From an uncultured Eubacteriales bacterium (lineage in GTDB: Bacteria > Bacillota > Clostridia > Oscillospirales > CAG-272): DNA of 20,850 nucleotides. The stretch is from assembly GCA_900546635.1 (NCBI GenBank), contig URDS01000039.1, forward strand, positions 1-20,850. Reading direction: 5' to 3'. The notes below the pieces were generated by a model that was not told where the DNA came from, searched no databases, and worked only from the letters and a program-made list of their open reading frames with translations. Position numbers and translations under genes: made by a program. How positions within the stretch are numbered: the stretch's first letter is position 1; each line of letters begins with the position of its first letter. Shown here piece after piece: positions 13,344 to 20,850 of this stretch.

Positions 13344-15686
13344 TTGAAAAAATTCAAACTATCGCTTTTTCTGATTCTGCCGTGCCTTATTTTTCTCATG
13401 GTATTTTCAATTTCTGCCGCAGATGATCTAACCGAGAACAGCCGCGATGTCTCCTTTGAAAATGAGCTTGCCGCCGATCTTCGCCAACTCGGCCTATTCA
13501 GCGGCGTTTCGGAAACCAATTTCGACTTGGAACGCGCGCCGACCAAAATAGAAGCCATGGTCATGCTTATCCGCATTTTGGGCAAAGAAGAATTCTTATC
13601 CAAAATCGGAAGCTGGCACCCTTTTACAGATGTGCCTGCCTGGGCTAACCGATATATTGCCTATGCTTATTCCTGGAAATTGGCAAATGGCGTATCTCCG
13701 ACGCAATTCGGCACAGAAGCCGTAAATGCCGGAACCTATCTCACTTTTGTTCTGCGTGCGCTGGGATATTCTGATACAAACGGTGAAGATTTCACCTGGG
13801 ACAATCCGTATGATCTGGCAAAATCAGTCGGCATTCTGCCCACATTTATTGATACCGAAAATTTTTGGCGGGCAGATATTGTGACCATTTCCTATGCCGC
13901 ACTGAATGCCAAGCTGAAAAATGAAAATCGTTCACTAGCGGAAAAGCTAATCGAAGCCGGTATTTTCACCGTTTCAGACTACGATGCCCACTATCGCGCA
14001 AATGCCATCCAATCCCGCGAAAACGAACTCAGCGGATATGCACCTATCGAACTCTCCGCAGAAGAAATCTATGAAAAATGCGCCCCTGCCGTTTTCTATA
14101 TCAAAAACTACGATGAAAACAAAATTTTCACATCAAGCGGTAGCGGCTTTTTTATCAGTGAAACCGGTATTGCCGTAACAAACTATCACGTTATTGAAAA
14201 TGCAACCACTTCCGTTGCTATTTTATCAGATACAGGTGAAGAACACCGAATTATCGGTGTATACGACTATGATATTGTCAACGATTGGGCTGTTATTCAA
14301 GTAGAAGGCGAAACATTTCCCTATCTGCAAACCAACATGCACAAACCCAAAGGCGGCACTTCCGTTTACGCTATCGGAAATCCGAAGAGTCTGCAAAATA
14401 CAATGTCCCAAGGCATTATATCAAGTCCGAGCCGTACCGTAAACGGTACCGCCTACATTCAAACGACAGCGGCGATATCCGAGGGGAGCAGCGGCGGTGC
14501 TCTGCTCAACAAATACGGTGAAGTCATCGGTATCACCTCCGCCCATATGATAAACGGACAAAATCTGAATTTTGCCTGCCCGGTTTCCTATATAGAAAAC
14601 GCGTTTATGTATCATATGCTTTCATTTGAAGAATTCGCGAAAGACACCGTTGTATCCTTTGAAATAAGCACAGATATCACAAAGCTGCTGGGTCTTATCG
14701 GCCAGCCGACCTCACTCACCATAAATTATCAAAGTAGCAAAACGCCGCATAGCGGAGTAGACATTTCGATTGTCTCCAGCAACAAACAAATTGCAGATTT
14801 TGAAATTGTTGAAAGAAAAGATTCGCATATAAAACTCAAAATATATGCAATGAAATCCGGTAGTTCCACATTGACTTTTTCAACAAGTCTCTCCTCCGAT
14901 AAATTAGAAGTTCCTGTCATGTCTACGTATATTTCTACCTCCTATGAATACAAAGCTTCTGCTGAACTGCTCAAGATTTCTGTCGGCGAAAGTTCTTCTT
15001 TTACCTTTACCCTGCCGTCGTCTGTACCGGAAGACGCAGTTCCAGATACTAAAATGTGCGTAGACGGAATTGCCGAAGTTTTCATTGAAAAAGATGAATC
15101 AGGAACCTATACGGCAACGGTAAACGGTACAAAAGCAGGCGCAACCTCGCTGGTTCTATCTGTTCAATCCAGTCACTTGACTTGCTGTATTCCGATCGTC
15201 GTTGAGCCTGACTTAAATGCTGCCTTTGACAAATTGAAAACGGTCCTGCTCGCATACGGAACAGATCAATCTCAAATAGAAGAACCCACTGACGCAAACA
15301 GAATCTATTTAGGTATCTCATACGATCTAGAATCCGAAAAAATAGCTTTTAGTATCATGGATACAGCAGAGCACGTAGAAGTACATATCATGCTTACACG
15401 CGGAGATCACTATTTTGAACTGTATTTCAAGCATACGACCCCGGAAAAAAAGAATGCAAAAACAAACGGGTATGCTAAATTAGACGCCTACGTTTTTAAT
15501 GAAAATACACCGATCTCGTTCTCAGAATACAGCAGCAACTATACTGAAAACTATCTTTTCAAAGAGGAAGCCGCAGAATTTGCTATGCCATACGTATATA
15601 TGGCGCTTCTCGGCGCGCAGACCTATCTTTCATATTCCAATTTGGAACTCTCGCTTGCTGATTTCGGATTTCTTTCTTTAGATTAA
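13344..15686 (+). CDS. Secreted SLH / trypsin-like serine protease / Ig-like protein
   Basis: The 780-residue protein starts at TTG, supported by GGAGGA (13332-13337). It has a signal peptide (cleavage near ISAAD, residue 25-26). An S-layer-homology-like region follows at about 45-215 (PFTDVPAWANRYIAYAYSWK, then LANGVSPTQFG and YLTFVLRALGYSD). The protease domain of HtrA/trypsin type spans about 240-420, with the full triad H282 (NYHVIEN), D314 (VNDWAVIQV) and S383 (EGSSGGALLN). No PDZ domain follows, unlike DegP/HtrA. Instead there are two Ig-like beta modules (about 435-530 and 535-625) and a C-terminal domain (630-780) that I do not recognise. It probably works at the cell surface, held by the SLH region. 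Monocistronic: own promoter, terminator downstream. Confidence 0.85.
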   Translation: MKKFKLSLFLILPCLIFLMVFSISAADDLTENSRDVSFENELAADLRQLGLFSGVSETNFDLERAPTKIEAMVMLIRILGKEEFLSKIGSWHPFTDVPAWANRYIAYAYSWKLANGVSPTQFGTEAVNAGTYLTFVLRALGYSDTNGEDFTWDNPYDLAKSVGILPTFIDTENFWRADIVTISYAALNAKLKNENRSLAEKLIEAGIFTVSDYDAHYRANAIQSRENELSGYAPIELSAEEIYEKCAPAVFYIKNYDENKIFTSSGSGFFISETGIAVTNYHVIENATTSVAILSDTGEEHRIIGVYDYDIVNDWAVIQVEGETFPYLQTNMHKPKGGTSVYAIGNPKSLQNTMSQGIISSPSRTVNGTAYIQTTAAISEGSSGGALLNKYGEVIGITSAHMINGQNLNFACPVSYIENAFMYHMLSFEEFAKDTVVSFEISTDITKLLGLIGQPTSLTINYQSSKTPHSGVDISIVSSNKQIADFEIVERKDSHIKLKIYAMKSGSSTLTFSTSLSSDKLEVPVMSTYISTSYEYKASAELLKISVGESSSFTFTLPSSVPEDAVPDTKMCVDGIAEVFIEKDESGTYTATVNGTKAGATSLVLSVQSSHLTCCIPIVVEPDLNAAFDKLKTVLLAYGTDQSQIEEPTDANRIYLGISYDLESEKIAFSIMDTAEHVEVHIMLTRGDHYFELYFKHTTPEKKNAKTNGYAKLDAYVFNENTPISFSEYSSNYTENYLFKEEAAEFAMPYVYMALLGAQTYLSYSNLELSLADFGFLSLD

Positions 15687-15727
15687 AATACGGCACCTTG
15701 GATTTTCTGGGAAAATACACAACCACG

Positions 15728-15769
15728 AAATGACGAACGGGACGGAATTAGCCGTCCCATTCGTCATTT
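15728..15769. terminator. Bidirectional terminator between converging genes
   Basis: AAATGACGAACGGGACGG (15728-15745) pairs with CCGTCCCATTCGTCATTT (15752-15769), an 18-bp stem with one mismatch and a 6-base loop. A-rich and T-rich flanks serve both the protease gene (+) and trxB (-). Confidence 0.85.
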
Positions 15770-15776
15770 TAATAGC

Positions 15777-16679
15777 TTATCTTCCTTCGATATATGCGCA
15801 GGCGGCGAGCGCCGCCGCAGCGCCGTCGGCAATGGCCGTAGCTATCTGCCGCACCTGCTTTTTGCGGCAGTCACCGGCCGCAAAAATTCCGGGTACGCCG
15901 GAAAAACCGTTTTCATCCGTTTGAATATAGCCGTTTTCCAAACGGACAAAATCCGAAAACGCTTCATTCTCAGGTGCAAGTCCCACCGCGATAAAGACGC
16001 CGTCCACCGTCAATTCACGCACATTACCGGTATGCGCATCCGCAATGCAGACAGACGAAAGTCCCTTCTCTCCCCGAAATTCCGTTACAGTCGAAGAAAA
16101 ATATATCTGCACATTCGGCTGTTCCAGCAAACGGTCAATCAACCGCTGCTCACCGGTAAAGCCGTCAAGATTCTGAATCACGAAGACATTTTTACAAGTC
16201 TGACAAAGCAAAAGCGCCTCTTGCAGCGCCGAATTTCCGCCGCCGATTACCGCTACCGTTTTGCCCTCATAAAAAGCGCCGTCGCAAACCGCACAAAACG
16301 AAATGCCGTCTCCGATAAACTTTTCTTCTCCCGGCACGCCGAGCAAGCGATGCTTGGCGCCCGTGGCTAAAATCACGGCCTTTGCCGTATACGCCCCTGT
16401 ATCCGTCACAACGGTTTTGACATCTCCGTCGCGCAGAGCAACAACCTTAGCAACCTCGACTTCGGCGCCCTGCGCAAGCACCTGTTCCACCATGCGGTCG
16501 GCGAGTTCACTGCCGCTGACAGATGAAAAGCCCGGATAGTTTTCGATTTTCGGAGAATAGGTCATCTGCCCCCCGAAACCGCCTTTTTCAATCATTAAAA
16601 CCCGTTTGCCGCCGCGGCAGGCATACAGGGCGGCGGTCAGTCCCGCAGGACCGCCGCCGACCACAATTACATCATACAT
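15777..16679 (-). CDS. trxB: Thioredoxin-disulfide reductase (TrxB)
   Basis: TrxB passes electrons from NADPH through FAD to thioredoxin or glutaredoxin-like proteins. The 300-residue product has the FAD loop VVGGGPAGLTAALYA (7-20), the redox site FCAVCDGAFY (C129, C132; CAVC in place of the usual CATC), the NADPH loop VIGGGNSALQEALLL (144-158) and the C-terminal FAD block GIFAAGDCRKKQVRQIA. The ATG at 16679 is preferred to an earlier in-frame one because it begins the canonical YDVIVVGGG and has AAGGAAA upstream. The start overlaps the nrdD 3' end by eight bases, so the two genes are translationally coupled. This suggests that TrxB reduces the glutaredoxin-like domain fused to NrdD. A ferredoxin- or F420-dependent relative is possible but no motif suggests it. 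Confidence 0.92.
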   Translation of the reverse strand: MYDVIVVGGGPAGLTAALYACRGGKRVLMIEKGGFGGQMTYSPKIENYPGFSSVSGSELADRMVEQVLAQGAEVEVAKVVALRDGDVKTVVTDTGAYTAKAVILATGAKHRLLGVPGEEKFIGDGISFCAVCDGAFYEGKTVAVIGGGNSALQEALLLCQTCKNVFVIQNLDGFTGEQRLIDRLLEQPNVQIYFSSTVTEFRGEKGLSSVCIADAHTGNVRELTVDGVFIAVGLAPENEAFSDFVRLENGYIQTDENGFSGVPGIFAAGDCRKKQVRQIATAIADGAAAALAACAYIEGR

Positions 16680-19047
16680 GAACACGATTTCCTTTTTGCG
16701 CGATATAATCCCGTATATCGGCAACCCCGGCAAACTTCTGCTGACCGACAACCAGCGTCGGCGCCTGTTTCAGTCCGAGCGAAGAGGCAAGCTCCTTATT
16801 ATCCTCTACATAAAGCTTTTCATAGCCGATCCCCGCGTCTTCAAGAAGTTTTGCCGCAATTTTGCAGTTGGGACAAGTCTTTGTGGCAAACAGCACCGCC
16901 GTCTCCGCTTCGGGACACGCCGTCGGTTCCGCCGCCGAAGCCTCGGATACAGCATCACCGTGACGCTTCAGTACGCTGGCCGCAACATCATATTCAAGGC
17001 GATCCTTAAATTCATGCGATTTGCCGTCATTCCAGTTCTGCACAGGACGATAATATCCGGTAATACGGCTGTACACCTCGGTTTTTTCGCCGCAGTGCGG
17101 GCAGGTATACTGCTCACCGGCAAGATAGCCGTGCGCCTTACAGATCGAATATGTAGGAGAAATCGTATAATACGGCAGCTTATAGTTTTCGGCAATTTTG
17201 CGCACCAAAAGCGCGGCCGCTTTCCAGTCAGGCAGCTTTTCACCGATAAAGGAATGAAATACCGTCCCCGAAGTATAGAGCGTCTGCAATTCGTCCTGAA
17301 TATCCAGGGCCGAAAACAGATCGTCGGTATAGCCAACCGGCAAATGCGAACTGTTGGTGTAATAAGGGGCGCCGTCGGTTCCGCCGGCCGTGATAATGTC
17401 GGGGAAACGCTTAACATCATGCTTTGCCAAACGATATGTCGTAGATTCGGCAGGCGTTGCTTCCAGATTGTACAGATCTCCGTATTTCTCCTGATAATCC
17501 GCAAGACGCTCGCGCATATGGTTCAGCACGGCCTTGGTAAACGCCTGCGCCTCCGCATCGGTCAGATCCTTACGAATCCAGCGGGCGTTCAGGCAAGCCT
17601 CATTCATACCGATAAGGCCGATTGTGGAAAAATGATTTTTAAAGGTGCCGAGATACCGTTTGGTATACGGATACAACCCCTCGTCCAAAAGCTTTGTGAT
17701 GACCTTGCGTTTGATGTCAAGAGAACGCGCGGCCACATCCATCATATGGTCAAGGCGCTTATAGAACTCGGCGCTGTCAGATGAAAGATACGCGATACGC
17801 GGCATATTGATGGTCACGACGCCGACCGAACCGGTGCTTTCCCCGCTGCCGAAGAAGCCGCCCGACTTTTTGCGCAGTTCGCGCAGATCCAAACGAAGAC
17901 GGCAGCACATCGAACGCACATCGCTCGGCTCCATATCGCTGTTGATATAATTGGAGAAATACGGCGTTCCGTATTTGCTCGTCATCTCAAACAAAAGCTT
18001 GTTGTTTTCGGTTTCCGACCAATCAAATTCCCGCGTGATCGAATAGGTCGGAATCGGATACTGAAAACCGCGACCGTTGGCATCGCCCTCGATCATGATC
18101 TCAATAAATGCCTTATTAATCAAATCCATTTCCGCCTTGCAGTCTCCGTACGTGAAATCCATTTCACGGCCGCCGACCAGCGCGGGCATATTCTCCATAT
18201 CCCGCGGAACCGTCCAGTCCAGCGTAATATTCGAGAACGGTGCCTGTGTGCCCCAGCGCGACGGCGTATTCACGCCGTAAATGAATGCTTCCAGGCTCTT
18301 CTTGACCTGCTCATAGCTCAGATTATCAGCTTTTACAAACGGCGCAAGATAGGTGTCAAACGAAGAAAACGCCTGCGCGCCCGCCCACTCGTTCTGCATA
18401 ATGCCGAGAAAATTGACCATCTGATTGCAGAGCACGGAAAGGTGCTTTGCGGGAGAGGAAGTCATTTTGCCGGGAATGCCGCCGAGTCCCTCTTTAATCA
18501 GCTGTTTGAGCGACCATCCGGCACAGTAACCGGTCAGCATGGACAAATCGTGAATATGAATGTCCGCGTTCTGATGCGCCTGTGCGATTTCATTATCATA
18601 TACCTCGGAAAGCCAGTAGTTTGCCGTAATCGCCCCGGAGTTGCTGAGAATCAGACCGCCGACCGAATAGGTCACGGTCGAATTTTCTTTCACGCGCCAG
18701 TCAGTCGCTTTGACATAGCTGTCCACGATTTCCTTATAATCCAAAATCGTAGATTTCATATTGCGCAGCTTCTCGCGCTGCCGGCGGTACAGAATATAGG
18801 CTTTTGCCACTTCCGCATAACCGCCCTGCACAAGCACGGACTCCACGCTGTCCTGAACATCCTCAACCGAAATCAAACCGTCTTTAATTTTCGGCTCAAA
18901 ATCCGCCGTAACTTTCAGCGCCAGGAAATCAATCACACTCGGATGAAAATTCACCTCGCAGGCTTCAAACGCCATTTCAATTGCCTTGGAAATTTTAGAA
19001 AGGTCAAAATCCACAATTTTGTTGTCTCGTTTTTTTACATGGTACAT
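16672..19047 (-). CDS. nrdD: Anaerobic (class III) ribonucleotide reductase NrdD with fused glutaredoxin-like domain
   Basis: NrdD reduces ribonucleoside triphosphates to deoxy forms with a glycyl radical and works only without oxygen. The 791-residue product has an N-terminal ATP-cone (about 1-95), the ten-stranded barrel with active-site cysteines in SMCCRLRLDLRELRKKSGGF (C381-C382), a zinc site (C636, H639, C649, C652 in CKAHGYLAGEQYTCPHC) and the glycyl radical loop RITGYYRPVQNWNDGK (G664). After a 30-residue Ala/Glu linker comes a glutaredoxin/NrdH-like domain (about 715-791) with CPNC (725-728) and the cis-Pro motif QAPTLVV. The fusion implies a dithiol reductant instead of formate, and trxB overlaps the 3' end. 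The ATG at 19047 has AGGAGG (19057-19062) nine bases upstream. Confidence 0.95.
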   Translation of the reverse strand: MYHVKKRDNKIVDFDLSKISKAIEMAFEACEVNFHPSVIDFLALKVTADFEPKIKDGLISVEDVQDSVESVLVQGGYAEVAKAYILYRRQREKLRNMKSTILDYKEIVDSYVKATDWRVKENSTVTYSVGGLILSNSGAITANYWLSEVYDNEIAQAHQNADIHIHDLSMLTGYCAGWSLKQLIKEGLGGIPGKMTSSPAKHLSVLCNQMVNFLGIMQNEWAGAQAFSSFDTYLAPFVKADNLSYEQVKKSLEAFIYGVNTPSRWGTQAPFSNITLDWTVPRDMENMPALVGGREMDFTYGDCKAEMDLINKAFIEIMIEGDANGRGFQYPIPTYSITREFDWSETENNKLLFEMTSKYGTPYFSNYINSDMEPSDVRSMCCRLRLDLRELRKKSGGFFGSGESTGSVGVVTINMPRIAYLSSDSAEFYKRLDHMMDVAARSLDIKRKVITKLLDEGLYPYTKRYLGTFKNHFSTIGLIGMNEACLNARWIRKDLTDAEAQAFTKAVLNHMRERLADYQEKYGDLYNLEATPAESTTYRLAKHDVKRFPDIITAGGTDGAPYYTNSSHLPVGYTDDLFSALDIQDELQTLYTSGTVFHSFIGEKLPDWKAAALLVRKIAENYKLPYYTISPTYSICKAHGYLAGEQYTCPHCGEKTEVYSRITGYYRPVQNWNDGKSHEFKDRLEYDVAASVLKRHGDAVSEASAAEPTACPEAETAVLFATKTCPNCKIAAKLLEDAGIGYEKLYVEDNKELASSLGLKQAPTLVVGQQKFAGVADIRDYIAQKGNRVHV

Positions 19048-19113
19048 AAAAGCCGTCCTCCTATTGTATCGAATCCGCCAAAAGCGATCCGGCGGAAATC
19101 TGTCAGTGCTTAT

Positions 19114-19142
19114 ACGATACCACAGATTGGACGGCTTGTCAA
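19114..19142 (-). promoter_or_regulatory. nrdD promoter
   Basis: On the minus strand, TTGACA (19142-19137), a 17-base spacer and TATCGT (19119-19114), with TGG before the -10 (extended -10). Transcription would start near 19107, about 60 bases before the nrdD ATG. Confidence 0.65.
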
Positions 19143-19148
19143 TACAAA

Positions 19149-19194
19149 CCACAATATTTGGATTATTTTTTCGATATACAACTATATATTGTAT
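19149..19194. promoter_or_regulatory. Tandem NrdR-box candidates
   Basis: NrdR represses ribonucleotide reductase operons through two 16-bp boxes (ACACWATATATWGTGT) about three helical turns apart. Here CAACTATATATTGTAT (19179-19194) matches 13 of 16 positions and CCACAATATTTGGATT (19149-19164) about 11 of 16. They are spaced 30 bases start to start and lie directly upstream of the nrdD -35. No nrdR gene is in the window. Confidence 0.5.
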
Positions 19195-19258
19195 ATTATA
19201 AAAATGTCACTGTTTGAATAGCGGAATGCCTATACGGCGCAAATCCGGACTTTTCCCT

Positions 19259-19957
19259 TTATTTTTGCAGCGCGTCACGGCGAAGCGCGGACGGCACAAA
19301 CGGACGCACCGCTGCAAGGCAGGCATCCAGCAACTCATCGGAGGCTGCAAAATCGCCCTGCCCCACAAGATCGCCCGAATCTCGAAAAGGCTGCAAAAAA
19401 TAACGGTTTGCCCCGGCAATCCATCGGCCGATCGAGGTAAAATCCTCCGGCGTATGAAAAGCGCCCGTCACGGTTGTACGAAATTCATACTCTACGCGCC
19501 CGGACAGCAAAAAGGAAACCGATTCCCGCACCCCGGACAACAGCTTGGGCTCCACTCCCGCGGTAACTGCATATTTTTCCGGGGCGTTTTTAATATCCAT
19601 CGCAACATAATCAATAAGTCCCGAATCAACCAGCGCTCGGAGACGCTCCGGAAACGTGCCGTTGGTATCCAATTTTACGGCATAACCGAGCGCGTGTATT
19701 TTTTGAAGCAACTCCGCCGCATCCGGCCAAAGCAGCGGCTCTCCGCCGGTCAGCACGACACCGTCCAAAAGCCCCTTTCGCTTTTTCAGGAAAGACAAAA
19801 TTTCTTCTTCATCGACACAAGTTTCAGAAGAACGGACAACCAAACCGGCATTGTGACAAAACGGACAGCGCAAATTGCATCCGTGCGTAAACAAAATAGC
19901 CGCGGTTTTCCCCGGAAAATCGAGAAGCGTCAGCTTCTGCATCGCCTCTATCCGCAT
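19259..19957 (-). CDS. nrdG: Anaerobic ribonucleotide reductase-activating radical SAM protein NrdG
   Basis: NrdG uses a [4Fe-4S] cluster and S-adenosylmethionine to make the glycyl radical on NrdD. The 232-residue product has the radical SAM motif in THGCNLRCPFCHN (C27, C31, C34), GGEPLL (71-76), then KLDTNGT and YVAMDIKNAPEKY. It is longer than E. coli NrdG (about 150 residues) and similar to the longer clostridial and archaeal type. Those are often annotated as anaerobic ribonucleotide reductase activators, sometimes simply as pyruvate-formate-lyase-activating-like enzymes. The ATG at 19957 has GAGGG five bases upstream; an earlier in-frame ATG at 19984 lacks one. It lies upstream of nrdD in the same direction, 211 bases apart, and nrdD has its own promoter. 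The context makes the NrdD partner role secure. Confidence 0.9.
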   Translation of the reverse strand: MRIEAMQKLTLLDFPGKTAAILFTHGCNLRCPFCHNAGLVVRSSETCVDEEEILSFLKKRKGLLDGVVLTGGEPLLWPDAAELLQKIHALGYAVKLDTNGTFPERLRALVDSGLIDYVAMDIKNAPEKYAVTAGVEPKLLSGVRESVSFLLSGRVEYEFRTTVTGAFHTPEDFTSIGRWIAGANRYFLQPFRDSGDLVGQGDFAASDELLDACLAAVRPFVPSALRRDALQK

Positions 19958-20029
19958 AACATCCCTCTTTTTATTTATTTTCACTCTGCGTTTTTTGCAC
20001 CCTGCGGCATTTTTATTTTCTCACAAATC

Positions 20030-20056
20030 GAAAGCCCCGCTTACCACGGGGCTTTC
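20030..20056 (-). terminator. Terminator after the zinc-ribbon membrane protein gene
   Basis: GAAAGCCCCG (20030-20039) and CGGGGCTTTC (20047-20056) form a 10-bp perfect stem with a 7-base loop. On the minus strand it is followed by GATTTGTG, a weak T-tail; on the plus strand by AAATTTTTC. Confidence 0.65.
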
Positions 20057-20085
20057 AAATTTTTCGACTATGTAAACGAAACGGA

Positions 20086-20592
20086 TTATTTCAGCAAATT
20101 GAATTTGCCGATCAAAGGCAGTTCTTTTGCTTTGCCGGTAACGGCATTCACAATGCCGAGAATCATCAGGACAAACAGCGCAAGCGAGCCGAGGCCTGAA
20201 ACGATAGAAAGCAACGCTACAATAATACCGAGTCCAAGCACCCCGAAAATCGAACTCACGATGCCAAACACAATTCCCCAAGCGATTTCAACAATCAGCA
20301 AAATCAAGCCCTGATTTACATGAAAACGCGCATACTTTGAATTGTTGGTGGCGAGCAGCGGAATCAAAAGCAAAATTCCCAAATAAGCGAACAGTGAAAG
20401 AACCTTATTCTTTTCAATATCACCGGCGTCAAACTCGCTCGTATGATCAGCCGTGTTATTGAGATTCTTTACTTTTTCCTCAAAAGAAGCGCCGGACGCA
20501 CTTGCGTTTCCGTTTCCCGACATCGAAGCACCGCATCCATCACAGAATTTCGCATCACTTGGCAACTCTTTGCCGCACTTAGGACAGAACAT
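20086..20592 (-). CDS. Zinc-ribbon membrane protein of unknown function
   Basis: The 168-residue product begins with a zinc ribbon (MFCPKCGKELPSDAKFCDGCG; C3, C6, C17, C20). A Gly/Ser/Ala linker follows, then a charged segment to about residue 62. The rest is a hydrophobic domain of three to four helices (about 63-85, 95-125 and 128-152), ending with KELPLIGKFNLLK. The layout resembles DUF4870/Tic20-like small membrane proteins that often carry an N-terminal zinc ribbon in Clostridia; its biochemical role is unknown. The ATG at 20592 follows AGGGGG. It has a perfect-consensus promoter and its own downstream hairpin, so it is likely monocistronic though readthrough to nrdG is possible. Confidence 0.85.
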   Translation of the reverse strand: MFCPKCGKELPSDAKFCDGCGASMSGNGNASASGASFEEKVKNLNNTADHTSEFDAGDIEKNKVLSLFAYLGILLLIPLLATNNSKYARFHVNQGLILLIVEIAWGIVFGIVSSIFGVLGLGIIVALLSIVSGLGSLALFVLMILGIVNAVTGKAKELPLIGKFNLLK

Positions 20593-20645
20593 AAAATACC
20601 CCCTATTCTATTTTTCAAATTGCTGTCTTGCAATGGTACAATTCT

Positions 20646-20674
20646 ATTATAAAAGTTTACATCGGCAGTGTCAA
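20646..20674 (-). promoter_or_regulatory. Consensus SigA promoter of the zinc-ribbon gene
   Basis: On the minus strand TTGACA (20674-20669), exactly 17 bases, then TATAAT (20651-20646). Both hexamers are perfect, so strong expression is expected. Leader length is about 45 bases. Confidence 0.88.
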
Positions 20675-20711
20675 GAAAAACAGAGAAAAAATCTTTTTAT
20701 TCCAATATGTT

Positions 20712-20725
20712 TGAAAGCGCTTACA
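20712..20725. promoter_or_regulatory. Catabolite-responsive element (CcpA cre) candidate
   Basis: TGAAAGCGCTTACA fits the cre consensus TGWAANCGNTNWCA at every defined position. It lies 38 bases upstream of the -35 of the zinc-ribbon gene, a position compatible with activation there, or it may serve a gene beyond the window. Confidence 0.5.
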
Positions 20726-20802
20726 GAAAGCGATGAAATAGAAAACGCATATGGCACATACAAAGTTTTCATGATGCAAAAACGCCGCACTTTTTTGAAC
20801 AG

Positions 20803-20849
20803 CACCCCATTTATTAGACAGTATGATATACTATCTAATAAGTGGGGTG
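20803..20849. repeat. 22-bp interrupted palindrome at the window end
   Basis: The left arm starts CACCCCATTTATTAGACAGT (20803 on) and the right arm ends CTAATAAGTGGGGTG (to 20849). The arms are 22 bases, differ at two positions and are separated by GAT. It may be the end of an insertion sequence, or a regulator site or attenuator of the next gene. The window ends one base later, so it cannot be resolved. Confidence 0.65.
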
Positions 20850-20850
20850 T

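Noticed and set aside
16606..17784. 392-residue open frame on the plus strand
   Set aside because: Antisense to nrdD and trxB, rich in Arg/Ile with no motif; a shadow of the real genes.
18442..19221. 259-residue open frame on the plus strand
   Set aside because: Antisense to the nrdD 5' half and its promoter; no recognisable domain.
19214..20314. 366-residue open frame on the plus strand
   Set aside because: Covers nrdG and the zinc-ribbon gene in antisense; low-complexity basic protein without motifs.

Overview
The window looks like a chromosomal segment of an endospore-forming, anaerobic member of the Bacillota (class Clostridia). Evidence: a gpr-spoIIP sporulation pair, strong AGGAGG ribosome sites, SigA-type promoters, an oxygen-independent class III ribonucleotide reductase, a two-gene SufBC (minimal SUF/SMS-type) Fe-S system, a lipoprotein GH43 enzyme and a secreted SLH-type protease. 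No species can be named from this alone.

Layout. 1-2133 (+): 3' part of gpr (germination protease) and complete spoIIP. 2159-5420: an AT-rich island bounded by 42-bp imperfect inverted repeats. It holds a broken tnpV, an apparently intact small membrane protein gene plus XRE regulator gene, a frame-disrupted membrane-anchored gene, and a 3' scrap of a serine recombinase. It reads as a decaying mobile element inserted 25 bp after spoIIP. 5510-7344 (+): promoter and leader followed by sufC-sufB. 7345-9706: a possibly acquired module with candidate operators, an 18-codon leader peptide whose 3' end can form mutually exclusive hairpins with the next ribosome site, and a full-length ABC exporter ending in a strong terminator. 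9834-13235 (+): a plsY-like acyltransferase, an overlapping MurG/MGDG-type glycolipid glycosyltransferase, and a GH43 lipoprotein. 13285-15686 (+): a secreted SLH / trypsin-like / Ig-like protein. 15777-20592 (-), in transcription order: zinc-ribbon membrane protein, nrdG, nrdD with a fused C-terminal glutaredoxin-like domain, and trxB. A bidirectional terminator at 15728-15769 separates the two converging blocks. 20802-20850 is a long palindrome cut by the window end.

How genes work together. GPR and SpoIIP act at different stages of the spore cycle (small acid-soluble protein breakdown; septal peptidoglycan thinning during engulfment). SufC and SufB would form a minimal Fe-S scaffold/ATPase complex. 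PlsY and the glycosyltransferase fit phospholipid/glycolipid membrane synthesis. NrdG activates NrdD by making its glycyl radical; the fused glutaredoxin-like domain and the overlapping trxB suggest electrons reach this reductase through NADPH-TrxB-glutaredoxin rather than formate. Two NrdR-like boxes sit upstream of the nrdD promoter.

Most notable for follow-up: the inverted-repeat-bounded island, the leader-peptide switch in front of the ABC exporter, and the NrdD-glutaredoxin/TrxB arrangement. No rRNA, tRNA or CRISPR array was seen. All functional calls rest on motif reading by eye; no database search was run.
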